Below, in pieces: positions 1 to 7,916 of a stretch of DNA of 64,000 bases. Under the pieces are notes generated by a model. That model was given only the letters and a program-made list of their open reading frames with translations, searched no databases and had not been told where the DNA came from. The first letter of the stretch is position 1. Every line of letters begins with the position of its first letter. This stretch comes from Bacteroidota bacterium (GTDB taxonomy: Bacteria > Bacteroidota > Bacteroidia > Cytophagales > Cytophagaceae), in assembly GCA_023392125.1 (NCBI GenBank), contig JAEVZS010000023.1, forward strand, positions 62,001 through 126,000. The letters run 5' to 3'. The translations under genes were made by a program, and so were the position numbers.

Positions 1-1
1 G

Positions 2-892
2 TTTGCAGCTACTGCAGCAACCATAGTGTCCGGCGCTGTTGCCGAACGTATCAAACTGGAAGCATATTTCCTGTTTTCATTCTTTCTGGTTGCATTTATT
101 TATCCGATCGTGGGATCATGGAAATGGGGCGGTGGCTGGCTGAATACACTGGATACTCCGTTTTATGATTTTGCCGGTTCTACACTGGTACATTCTGTAG
201 GAGGCTGGGCAGCTCTCGCCGGTGCAATGGTACTTGGTCCGAGACTTGGAAAATATGTTGACGGAAAAATCTTTCCGATACCCGGACACAGCATGCCTCT
301 GGCAGCCATCGGTGTATTTCTTTTGTGGTTAGGCTGGTTTGGATTCAATGGCGGCTCAGTACTCTCAGCTGATCCCGGCACAGTATCTCTGGTACTAGTA
401 ACAACGGCGATGTCCGCAGCTGCCGGTGGATTAAGCGCCAGCTTAACTTCGTTCTTTATGACCAAAACCCATGATCTTTCAATGATTCTGAACGGAATAC
501 TCGGTGGTCTTGTCGGTATTACCGCCGGAGCCGATCAGATGGGGATAATGGACGCCATCATTATCGGTTTGATTTCAGGCACGCTGATAGTAGTCTCTGT
601 TGTATTCTTTGACAAAATCAAAGTGGACGATCCCGTTGGCGCCACATCTGTACACCTGGTATGCGGAATCTTCGGTACGCTTGCCGTTGGTATGTTTGGA
701 GAGCTGGCTTCCGCACCTCAGCTAGTCAGCCAGATGATCGGCATAGCTTCTACGGCAGCCTTTGTCTTCCCTGTTTCTTACCTGCTGTTTTATCTGATTG
801 ACAAAACAATCGGCTTAAGAATAAGCAGCAAAGCGGAAGTAGAAGGCCTTGATCTTGCCGAACATGGCATGAAAGCCTATTCTATCGATTAA
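2..892 (+). CDS. amt: Ammonium transporter (Amt), C-terminal part, cut by window start
   Basis: An integral inner-membrane channel for ammonium uptake. The frame is open from base 2, so the gene begins upstream of the window; 296 residues are visible. The first visible residues (FAATAATIVSGAVAERIK) are a hallmark Amt segment. The two pore histidines are recognisable as GSTLVHSVGGW and, further on, VHLVCGIFG, and the whole stretch is alternating hydrophobic helices. The C-terminal tail is short and cytoplasmic. A strong terminator follows 30 bases after the stop, so the gene ends its transcript here. A GlnK/PII partner, which usually lies beside amt, would have to be upstream and cannot be seen. 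Family assignment is firm; substrate selectivity is assumed from the family. Confidence 0.95.
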   Translation, partial: FAATAATIVSGAVAERIKLEAYFLFSFFLVAFIYPIVGSWKWGGGWLNTLDTPFYDFAGSTLVHSVGGWAALAGAMVLGPRLGKYVDGKIFPIPGHSMPLAAIGVFLLWLGWFGFNGGSVLSADPGTVSLVLVTTAMSAAAGGLSASLTSFFMTKTHDLSMILNGILGGLVGITAGADQMGIMDAIIIGLISGTLIVVSVVFFDKIKVDDPVGATSVHLVCGIFGTLAVGMFGELASAPQLVSQMIGIASTAAFVFPVSYLLFYLIDKTIGLRISSKAEVEGLDLAEHGMKAYSID

Positions 893-923
893 GTATATTC
901 ATTCTTCTTAATTTATCATGAAA

Positions 924-961
924 ACAAAAAGCTCTGCCTGTGCCAGAGCTTTTTGTTTTTT
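924..961 (+). terminator. Rho-independent terminator after amt
   Basis: A 13-bp perfect stem (924-936 with 944-956, core GCTCTG/CAGAGC) has a 7-nt loop and is followed by a run of T. It lies between the amt stop and the hisS promoter and separates the two transcripts. Confidence 0.9.
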
Positions 962-979
962 TAGCCGGATTAAGTTTCT

Positions 980-1006
980 GAAAACTTTCTGTTTTTCCTA
1001 TTTTTG
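980..1006 (+). promoter_or_regulatory. Bacteroidota-type promoter of hisS
   Basis: TATTTTTG at 999-1006 matches the TAnnTTTG -7 element exactly. The upstream TTG-like element is poor (TTTCTG ending at 980). The hisS ATG is only 15 bases after the -7 box, so the leader would be very short. The 14-base string CTATTTTTGCCGCA occurs again at the pdhB promoter. Confidence 0.6.
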
Positions 1007-1021
1007 CCGCAAAAACGAATA

Positions 1022-2386
1022 ATGCATATCGAAAAACCTTCTTTACCTAAAGGAACCAGAGACTTCGGTCCCTCGATCATGGCCAAAAGAAAATTTATTC
1101 TTAGCACCATTGAATCAGTTTACCGAAAGTTTGGATTTCTTCCATTGGAAACACCAGCAATGGAAAATCTTTCTGTTCTGACCGGTAAATATGGTGACGA
1201 AGGCGATCAGCTGATTTTTAAGATTCTTAACTCCGGTGATTTTCTGCAAAAAGTTGCTCCTGAAAATATGCAGAACTCAAAGTCCATTACACCTGAGATA
1301 TCAGAAAAAGCGCTGCGTTATGACCTCACAGTACCTTTTGCCCGCTATGTTGTCATGAATCGTCATGAGTTGCATTTTCCTTTCAAGCGGTATCAGATCC
1401 AGCCGGTGTGGCGGGCTGACAAACCTCAGAAAGGGCGCTATCGGGAATTTTACCAATGTGATGCCGATGTTATTGGTACGGAATCATTGCTATGTGAAGC
1501 TGAAATAATAGCCATGATTAACGAGGCATTTGAAAAACTCGGAATTAAAGGATTTATAATCAAAATCAACGACCGAAAGATTTTATCCGGTATCGCTGAA
1601 GTTGCGGACTGTAAAGGCAGGGAAGCAGATCTTTGTGTCGCTATCGACAAACTGGATAAAATCGGAAAAGAAAAGGTAATTGAAGAACTTAAAACCAAAG
1701 GATTTTCGGAAGAGTCACTGACAAGGATAGATCCGATATTTGGTTTTCAGGGTACTAACCAGCAAAAAATTTCTTTTTTACATCAATATCTCAACAATTC
1801 AGTTATTGGTATTGCCGGTGTAAAAGAACTGGAAAAGATAGTAAGTATTGCTCAATCTTTGTATATTAACGACTTGAAGGTGGAAATTGACATAACTCTG
1901 GCAAGAGGATTATCTTACTATACCGGTGCTATCTTTGAAGTCAAAGCGACCGAAGTAACTATCGGCAGTATAGCCGGTGGCGGACGCTATGATAACCTGA
2001 CAGGAGTATTCGGTTTGCCGGATATGAGCGGGGTCGGAATATCATTCGGAGTAGATCGCATATTCGATGTAATGGAAGCCCTTAATCTGTTCCCTTCGAG
2101 CACAGTGCAAACTTCCAGAGTACTGCTTTGTCATTTTGATGAAGAAGCCTTCAATTTCTGTCTTCCGCTGATTACCAAGCTTCGTTCCAGGGGTATTAAT
2201 AGTGAAGTTTATCCGGAGATCTCCAAAATGAAGAAACAACTTGCCTACGCCAATAGCAAAAACATTCCCTACGTTATTATCATTGGTGAAAACGAAATTA
2301 AAACCGGGCAGTTAAGTCTCAAAAACATGATAAGCGGAGAACAACAGCAGGTACGTATTGATGAATTAACTCAACTAATAAACTAG
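1022..2386 (+). CDS. hisS: Histidine--tRNA ligase
   Basis: Class II aminoacyl-tRNA synthetase of 454 residues that charges tRNA-His in the cytoplasm. Visible signatures are the motif 2 region (RYDLTVPFARYVV, followed by the FYQCDADVIG strand), the histidine-specific loop ARGLSYYTGAIFEV, and motif 3 with GGGRYDNL. The last 90 or so residues form the anticodon-binding domain (VLLCHFDEEA... YVIIIGENE). The frame is open upstream to a TTG at 1004, but that codon overlaps the -7 box; the ATG at 1022 gives the expected N-terminus with LPKGTRDF. Only 2 bases separate its stop from the TTG start of the next gene, so the two are probably co-transcribed. Confidence 0.97.
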   Translation: MHIEKPSLPKGTRDFGPSIMAKRKFILSTIESVYRKFGFLPLETPAMENLSVLTGKYGDEGDQLIFKILNSGDFLQKVAPENMQNSKSITPEISEKALRYDLTVPFARYVVMNRHELHFPFKRYQIQPVWRADKPQKGRYREFYQCDADVIGTESLLCEAEIIAMINEAFEKLGIKGFIIKINDRKILSGIAEVADCKGREADLCVAIDKLDKIGKEKVIEELKTKGFSEESLTRIDPIFGFQGTNQQKISFLHQYLNNSVIGIAGVKELEKIVSIAQSLYINDLKVEIDITLARGLSYYTGAIFEVKATEVTIGSIAGGGRYDNLTGVFGLPDMSGVGISFGVDRIFDVMEALNLFPSSTVQTSRVLLCHFDEEAFNFCLPLITKLRSRGINSEVYPEISKMKKQLAYANSKNIPYVIIIGENEIKTGQLSLKNMISGEQQQVRIDELTQLIN

Positions 2387-2388
2387 CT

Positions 2389-4260
2389 TTGAAAACGATA
2401 TTACTTTTCGCCTTTGTCCTGACAACGAGCATTCTTCAATTGTCTGCACAGGTTACCCCGTGCTTTACCGCTGCAACAACAAGAGGTTGCGCTCCTTTTG
2501 AATTAGAGCTGATTAATTGTTCCAGTGGCAATGTCGCCCTGTATATTGTAACAGGAAAGGACGGTTTCGAAGAACAGTTTTTTGGTCTTTCAGTTTCTAC
2601 GACTCTTACTATACCGGGATTTTATACTGTTAAGCAATATGCCGGAGCAGGCAGTGTAGTTGGAGTATCGCCGCTTGAAAGAACGGACTATATAGAAGTA
2701 CTTTCCTCTCCAACCCCGCAATACACGCTCAAATTATGTGAAGGCAGAAAAATCGAAGTCCATACCGTGACAGGACCATACGAAGAATATAGTATTACTC
2801 CCGGCGACGGTAGTCCGTCAGCTACTATACCAGCCGGCAATGTATACACACATACCTATACAAATACAACAGATAAAACGCTTATTGTAAAAGGAAACTA
2901 TAATCCCGGAAGTTGCGGCGCTTCATCGTCTTCTGCGATAAAACCTTTCGATGCACTTATTAAGCCCCTTATTTCCGGCATCCAGACTGAACCGGGCAAA
3001 GTAAGTATTTCCTTTGCTACCGATTCGAGATTCAAGTACCGGCTACTGGAAAGCAGACAGAGCGGCCTATATGCAATTATAGACAGCATCAGATATCAGT
3101 CAGGAAATCACACAATTGAACTAAACCGGGATACTGATACCTATTTTTACACCTATATGCTGGAAGCATATGATGATTGTGGGAATAAATCTTCATCAGA
3201 TCCTTTAAATACGTTGCTGGTAATGATAGAAAATCTGAACAAAGCCGTTCAGGTTCGTATCCGGAGATCCAACCTCAGCTCTTTTGACAGAATAAACACC
3301 TACAAAAATAATGTATTATTCAATTCAGCTATCAATCCGGATCTCAATAATAATTTAGACATTAATGACGATCTTATTGAATGTGGAATACAATATTGTT
3401 TCAGAGTCGAAGGCATAAAAGGCACAGCGAAGTCAACCGTTGCCGAATACTGTGTCATTGGCAAAGATATCCAGACCCCGGATGCAATTACAGATCTAAA
3501 CAGCAGTTTTAATCAGGATGCCATTGTGCTGACCTGGACACTTCCGGATGTCCCTTTCAAAAAGCAGAATCTGTATCTTAACCAGAACACTGCATGGGAT
3601 CAGATTGCCCAAACAACTGCTTCAAGATATACCATTGAAAATCTTGGTCTGGAAAAAGATCTTTGCTTCCGCCTTGATTATGTAGACCAGTGCGACAATA
3701 ATTCATCTGTAAGCCAAAGCACCTGCCCGGTAATACTCAGCCTGAAGAAAGATGGCAATTCCTATATCCTCAACTGGAATGCATATTCAGGCTCGCAAAC
3801 CATCTCCGGGTATACGCTGGTCAAATACGATGAGAATATGAATGTACTGGCTCAATATGACGTTACTCATTTATCTTCCTATACAGATCCGGTATCCGAT
3901 GATGGCGGAGTCTTTTATTACCGGATCATCTTAGAAAGTCCGTCAGGTTTCATCTCCTATTCAAATACTACAGAAGCAAGGGAAGAAATGCTGCTCCTTA
4001 TTCCTACTGCCTTCACTCCTAACGGCGATGGACAGAACGATGTTTTCAGAGTTAAGGGAAAATATGTAAGAAGCTTTTCAATGACTATTTATAACAACTG
4101 GGGAGAAGCAATTTTTCATTCTGATGCACTCAATAAAAGCTGGAACGGGAAAAAGTTTACGGATGATGTACCTTCCGGCGTATATACATATGTCATAGAG
4201 GCTACTGATTTTCAGGGAAACACTCAGAAAAAAAGTGGGGCGATCACTCTTGTGCGATAA
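2389..4260 (+). CDS. Secreted T9SS cargo protein with type B (gliding-associated) C-terminal domain
   Basis: A 623-residue exported protein. It starts at a TTG two bases after hisS; no ATG lies near, and this start gives a clear signal peptide (MKTILLFAFVLTTSILQLSA). Residues about 22-110 look like a PKD-type domain, followed by several beta-rich fibronectin-like segments (for example around 365-445 and 450-535). The last 85 residues carry the type B sorting signature: PTAFTPNGDGQNDVF, then YNNWGEAIF, W-N-G-K, PSGVYTYVIEA and a C-terminal strand. Such proteins cross the outer membrane by the type IX system and are attached or released at the surface. No enzymatic domain is visible, so an adhesive or structural role is inferred only. 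Confidence 0.9.
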   Translation: MKTILLFAFVLTTSILQLSAQVTPCFTAATTRGCAPFELELINCSSGNVALYIVTGKDGFEEQFFGLSVSTTLTIPGFYTVKQYAGAGSVVGVSPLERTDYIEVLSSPTPQYTLKLCEGRKIEVHTVTGPYEEYSITPGDGSPSATIPAGNVYTHTYTNTTDKTLIVKGNYNPGSCGASSSSAIKPFDALIKPLISGIQTEPGKVSISFATDSRFKYRLLESRQSGLYAIIDSIRYQSGNHTIELNRDTDTYFYTYMLEAYDDCGNKSSSDPLNTLLVMIENLNKAVQVRIRRSNLSSFDRINTYKNNVLFNSAINPDLNNNLDINDDLIECGIQYCFRVEGIKGTAKSTVAEYCVIGKDIQTPDAITDLNSSFNQDAIVLTWTLPDVPFKKQNLYLNQNTAWDQIAQTTASRYTIENLGLEKDLCFRLDYVDQCDNNSSVSQSTCPVILSLKKDGNSYILNWNAYSGSQTISGYTLVKYDENMNVLAQYDVTHLSSYTDPVSDDGGVFYYRIILESPSGFISYSNTTEAREEMLLLIPTAFTPNGDGQNDVFRVKGKYVRSFSMTIYNNWGEAIFHSDALNKSWNGKKFTDDVPSGVYTYVIEATDFQGNTQKKSGAITLVR

Positions 4261-4291
4261 AATTAGTAATAATTAACTACAACCAATATAA

Positions 4292-4624
4292 ATGTTTGAC
4301 ATGATGAATATGCTTGGAAAAGTAAAAGAAGTCCAGGCAAAGATGCAGAAAGCGAAAGAGAATCTGGTGAATATTACTGTCACGTCCGAATCAGGCGCCG
4401 GTATGGTAAAAGTTACTGTAAATGGCCACAGACAGGTGATTAAACTGGAGATTGATCAGGATATTATAAAAGCAGAAGACAAACAGACAATCGAGGATCT
4501 CACAGTCGCTGCCATCAACAAAGCCATGCTTGATATTGAAGATAAAATAAAAGAAGAGCTGAAAAAAAGCACAGAAGGCATGCTCCCAAATATTCCGGGA
4601 CTCGATCTTGGAAACTTATTCTGA
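4292..4624 (+). CDS. YbaB/EbfC family nucleoid-associated protein
   Basis: A 110-residue DNA-binding protein that forms dimers with a tweezer-like shape and coats the nucleoid. The N-terminal amphipathic helix (MLGKVKEVQAKMQKAKENL), the central beta segment (GAGMVKVTVNGHRQVIKLEI) and the C-terminal helix with PNIPGLDLGNLF are typical. In many bacteria the gene sits beside recR or dnaX, but here it is followed directly by a glycosyltransferase whose ATG begins one base after this stop, implying co-transcription. Confidence 0.92.
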   Translation: MFDMMNMLGKVKEVQAKMQKAKENLVNITVTSESGAGMVKVTVNGHRQVIKLEIDQDIIKAEDKQTIEDLTVAAINKAMLDIEDKIKEELKKSTEGMLPNIPGLDLGNLF

Positions 4625-4625
4625 T

Positions 4626-5666
4626 ATGGAGTATACTGTAGCCATTGTAATACTAAACTGGAATGGCAAACATCTGCTGGAAAGATTCCTGCCAGCTGTA
4701 TTAAACAATACTCCCCACGCAACTATCTACGTGGCAGACAACTGTTCTACTGACAACTCGGTTGAATTTTTATCAGCATCCTATCCTGAAATTAAAATCC
4801 TTCGGAACGATACAAACTGCGGTTTTGCTGAAGGGTATAACAAAGCTCTTTCAACCCTTGAAGAGGACTACTTTGTATTATTAAATTCAGACGTAGAAGT
4901 TACTCCGAACTGGCTGACTCCAATGATTGAATTATTGGAGTCGGATCCGGTCATAGCTTGCTGTCAGCCTAAAATCAAAGACTACAACAATAAAACCCAC
5001 TTCGAATATGCCGGAGCAGCAGGTGGCTTTATAGACCGCTTTGGTTACCCATTCTGTAAAGGACGGATCTTCACCTCCATTGAGGAGGATCTGAACCAGT
5101 ATGAAAAAGCAGATGAAATATTCTGGGCTTCAGGTGCCTGTATGCTTATCAGAAGCAGATTATACAAGGAATGTGGCGGCCTGGATAGTAGCTTCTTTGC
5201 GCATATGGAAGAAATTGATCTTTGCTGGCGTCTGATAAACCGGGGTTACAAAATCTATTATACGCCACACAGTACAGTATACCATATAGGCGGCGGTACG
5301 CTCTCCAAGGTAAATTCAAAAAAGACCTATCTCAATTTCAGAAACAGCCTTTGGGTGCTCATAAAGAATCTTCATTCAAAAGAATTATTTGCCACAGTAT
5401 TCTTTCGGCTGGTACTTGACGGAATGGCGGGAATAAAATTTCTATTAGAGGGAAAACCTAATCATTGCATGGCAATTATACGGGCACACTTGTATTGTTA
5501 TATTTCATTGAGACAGGTTCTCCGCAAACGAAGAAATACCAGTCATAAGCCTCTGAAAAGTCTTCCGGGTGTATACCCAAAATCGATCGTTTATGATTTT
5601 TTTGTAAAGAAAAAGCAGCGTTATAATGATCTAGAAATCCCAGACAGTGCTTCGTTTTCTTCGTAA
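4626..5666 (+). CDS. Glycosyltransferase family 2 (rhamnosyltransferase-like)
   Basis: A 346-residue cytoplasmic GT-A enzyme that transfers a sugar from a nucleotide donor. Motifs in order: VILNWNGKHLL at the N-terminus, DNCSTDNS, the metal-binding LLNSDVEV, the acceptor-side segment WASGACMLIRSRLY, and the HMEEIDLCWRL stretch typical of the branch that includes dTDP-rhamnosyltransferases. An upstream in-frame start at 4608 would overlap ybaB, so the ATG at 4626 is chosen. The 3' end overlaps the convergent pspC-like gene by 36 bases. Donor and acceptor cannot be told from sequence. It lies apart from the main glycan block. Confidence 0.88.
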   Translation: MEYTVAIVILNWNGKHLLERFLPAVLNNTPHATIYVADNCSTDNSVEFLSASYPEIKILRNDTNCGFAEGYNKALSTLEEDYFVLLNSDVEVTPNWLTPMIELLESDPVIACCQPKIKDYNNKTHFEYAGAAGGFIDRFGYPFCKGRIFTSIEEDLNQYEKADEIFWASGACMLIRSRLYKECGGLDSSFFAHMEEIDLCWRLINRGYKIYYTPHSTVYHIGGGTLSKVNSKKTYLNFRNSLWVLIKNLHSKELFATVFFRLVLDGMAGIKFLLEGKPNHCMAIIRAHLYCYISLRQVLRKRRNTSHKPLKSLPGVYPKSIVYDFFVKKKQRYNDLEIPDSASFSS

Positions 5667-5849
5667 ATATTTATGGATATTTAAAAGAAAAGCTAATACG
5701 AGATACACAATCAACGGACTTCCGAAAGTCAGAAAAGATGCATAGAGAAAAAAAAGCCGGATTGCCGAAGTAGCCACTCCGAATTTTTCGCCCAGAAAAG
5801 CACAAACACCAAATGCTCTTTCCTCAAAAAAAGTCTGTATCTTCTTCAT
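5631..5849 (-). CDS. Small PspC-domain membrane protein
   Basis: A 72-residue protein with the PspC layout: MKKIQTFFEERAFGVCAFLGEKFGV, then two hydrophobic helices (IRLFFLYASFLTFGSP and IVYLVLAFLLNI) and a basic tail (KYLRRKRST). PspC proteins are inner-membrane components linked to envelope-stress responses; other psp genes are not present here. The frame is open further upstream but the ATG at 5849 gives the canonical start. A -7 box lies 17-24 bases upstream of it. The 3' end overlaps the convergent glycosyltransferase. Confidence 0.85.
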   Translation of the reverse strand: MKKIQTFFEERAFGVCAFLGEKFGVATSAIRLFFLYASFLTFGSPLIVYLVLAFLLNIHKYLRRKRSTVWDF

Positions 5850-5865
5850 AGTTAAGCAAGCTAAC

Positions 5866-5873
5866 CAAATATA
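5866..5873 (-). promoter_or_regulatory. -7 element of the pspC-like gene
   Basis: Read on the minus strand this is TATATTTG, an exact TAnnTTTG match, 16 bases before the chosen ATG. No good TTG element lies at the expected distance, so it is a partial promoter match. Confidence 0.45.
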
Positions 5874-5928
5874 GTCATTTATCTGCAATTATTATATCGT
5901 TATCAGGTAAAATTTATTGTTTCATTTA

Positions 5929-5959
5929 TTGTAATATTGAATGGATAAAGATAATTTAG
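5929..5959 (+). promoter_or_regulatory. Candidate promoter of the OmpA/TPR lipoprotein gene
   Basis: TTG at 5929-5931, 20 bases, then TAATTTAG at 5952-5959 (seven of eight positions of TAnnTTTG). It lies after the first in-frame ATG (5941) and before the second (5986), which supports the second as the real start. Confidence 0.4.
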
Positions 5960-5985
5960 CACCAAGTAATAAAATTTTTAAACCT

Positions 5986-7776
5986 ATGATCTTAAAGAGA
6001 TATACGACCTTTTTATCTTCTTTACTTGTTCTCAGCATTCTTTCGGGATGTGCTCTGCAGAAAATGGTAAAGATGGCTAAAGACCAGGAATTGACGGTAA
6101 ATCCCTCACCTTTAGAAGTTCATGGTGACAGCGTCCGGTTTGAAGTTTCCGCACTGTTGCCGGTAAAAATGTTAAAGAAGAACAAAATATACTCCGTTAA
6201 GCCCCACTACCAGTACGGCGACGAAAAGCTTGAGCTGGAAGTTGTAGAGTTTAACGCCAATGATTTTCCGGATGCAAAGACCCAGCAGCCTAAAATAAGC
6301 CATACATTCTCTTTCGAATATCAGGCTTCCATTGGCAATGGCGATCTTATGGTCGTTGGCACTGCTTCCAACCTTGCAAAAACCAAATCAAAATCAACTG
6401 ATGCTCTTCCGATTGCCCAAGGTGTTATTACGACCTCCAGGCTGGTTAAAGAGATTGCTGAACCTGTTTTTGCCGAGCACGGATATGTTAACAAAGAAGA
6501 ACTTATCCCTGTAAACGTAAACTTCTTCTTTGATCAGGGAAGCGCCAAGCTTCGCAGCAGTGAAGTAAATACTTCCGGAAAAGAGCTCGATGCCTTCATC
6601 GCAAAAAAGAATGTTACCAGAACTGTAACAATTATTGGCCAGCACTCTCCTGAAGGAACAGAAAGAGTGAACAGCAAACTTGCAGAGGAACGTGCAAAGG
6701 TTATTGAAGACTTCTACAAAAAAGCGATGAAGCGTTATGACTATAAAGGTCTGGCCGATTCTATCAAATTTGTAACGAAAGGAGTTGTTCTTGACTGGGA
6801 ACCGTTGAGAAAGCTGTTTGATGCAACTGACATTCTATCATCCAGTGATGAAGCTCAGGTACTGTCAATCGTAAGAGGCGCCGGTTCATTTGAAGAAAAA
6901 GAAAAAGAATTACAAAAGCTTCCATTCTATAAAACACTTCTAAACGAAGTATATCCCAAGCTAAGAGTTGCAAAAACCGAGATTCTTATGGTTAAGCCGA
7001 AGAAATCCGATGCTGAAATTGCTCTGCTTGCCAAAGGAATTATTGCCGGAAACGTAAAAGCTGATACACTTAATGCAGAAGAACTTGCCTATTCTGCCAC
7101 ATTAACAGAGTCAAGTGAAGAAAAGGAGAAAATCTATGAAGCACTTATCAAGAAAAATGATTCATGGATTGCCTATAACAACGTTGGGGTTTTGTATCTG
7201 CTGAGAGCTGAAAAAGAGCCGGATGCAAATAAAAAGAATACTCTTGTATCAAAAGCGCTTACTCAGTTTGAAATTGCTGCTAAAAAACAGGAAACAGCCA
7301 TTCCTGTTACCAATCAGGCAGCTGCATACGCAATGAAGGCAATGAGAGCAGAAGCGAAACTGGCTATCGAGAAGGCCCTTACTCTTAACCCTGATGCGGA
7401 AACAAGAAAGAAACTATATGCAATGCAGGGAGCTCTCCAAATCAGAGACGGAAAATACAATGACGCAGTTCAAAGTCTTTCTAAAGCCTCTGAAAGCAGC
7501 ATAGTTCTTTATGATCTTGCTTTAGCGAACACGCTTAAAGGTGACTTGAATGCTGCGGCAAACGGATTCGATGCGGCAATCAATGCAGATCCCAAAGCTG
7601 CGCTATCATATTACGGAGCAGCTGTTGCTGCCGCGAGACAAAAAAATGAAGGTAAAACTGTTAACATGCTTAAGAAGGCAGTTGAGCTGGAAAAGTCTCT
7701 GGCAGACAAAGCGCTTAAAGATTTGGAATTCAGAAATTATTGGAATTCTGACAGTTTCAAATCTGCACTTAAATAA
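5986..7776 (+). CDS. Outer-membrane lipoprotein with OmpA-like domain and TPR repeats
   Basis: A 596-residue lipoprotein. The ATG at 5986 gives a standard lipoprotein signal with lipobox LSGC (Cys22); the earlier ATG at 5941 would add 15 polar residues before it. After a beta-rich region of about 150 residues comes an OmpA-like segment (VNFFFDQGSAKLRSSE, then IIGQHSPEGTERVN and LAEERA), which in the family binds peptidoglycan. A helical insertion follows, and the second half is TPR-like (AYNNVGVLYLLRAE, YAMKAMRAEAKLAIEKAL, ALSYYGAAVAAARQK). It is likely tethered in the periplasm as an envelope scaffold; that is inference. It is a single-gene transcript between its own promoter and a terminator. 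Confidence 0.82.
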   Translation: MILKRYTTFLSSLLVLSILSGCALQKMVKMAKDQELTVNPSPLEVHGDSVRFEVSALLPVKMLKKNKIYSVKPHYQYGDEKLELEVVEFNANDFPDAKTQQPKISHTFSFEYQASIGNGDLMVVGTASNLAKTKSKSTDALPIAQGVITTSRLVKEIAEPVFAEHGYVNKEELIPVNVNFFFDQGSAKLRSSEVNTSGKELDAFIAKKNVTRTVTIIGQHSPEGTERVNSKLAEERAKVIEDFYKKAMKRYDYKGLADSIKFVTKGVVLDWEPLRKLFDATDILSSSDEAQVLSIVRGAGSFEEKEKELQKLPFYKTLLNEVYPKLRVAKTEILMVKPKKSDAEIALLAKGIIAGNVKADTLNAEELAYSATLTESSEEKEKIYEALIKKNDSWIAYNNVGVLYLLRAEKEPDANKKNTLVSKALTQFEIAAKKQETAIPVTNQAAAYAMKAMRAEAKLAIEKALTLNPDAETRKKLYAMQGALQIRDGKYNDAVQSLSKASESSIVLYDLALANTLKGDLNAAANGFDAAINADPKAALSYYGAAVAAARQKNEGKTVNMLKKAVELEKSLADKALKDLEFRNYWNSDSFKSALK

Positions 7777-7796
7777 TTGTAAAAAGATCAATAGGT

Positions 7797-7824
7797 AAAA
7801 AAAGGGGCAACAGCCCCTTTTTTA
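7797..7824 (+). terminator. Rho-independent terminator after the OmpA/TPR gene
   Basis: Stem GGGGC (7804-7808) with GCCCC (7813-7817), extended by A/T pairs, a 4-nt loop and a run of six T. It ends the lipoprotein transcript just before the pdhB promoter. Confidence 0.88.
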
Positions 7825-7851
7825 TTTTAATACAAAACCTTCCTCAAAGCA

Positions 7852-7882
7852 TTGTTAATTGCGTGGTTATTCTCTATTTTTG
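7852..7882 (+). promoter_or_regulatory. Bacteroidota-type promoter of pdhB
   Basis: TTG at 7852-7854, a 20-base spacer, and TATTTTTG at 7875-7882, an exact TAnnTTTG. The ATG is 34 bases past the -7 box. It shares 14 identical bases (CTATTTTTGCCGCA) with the hisS promoter. Confidence 0.7.
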
Positions 7883-7916
7883 CCGCAGTTAATTCGGTTT
7901 TTAACGTTTTTAAAAT

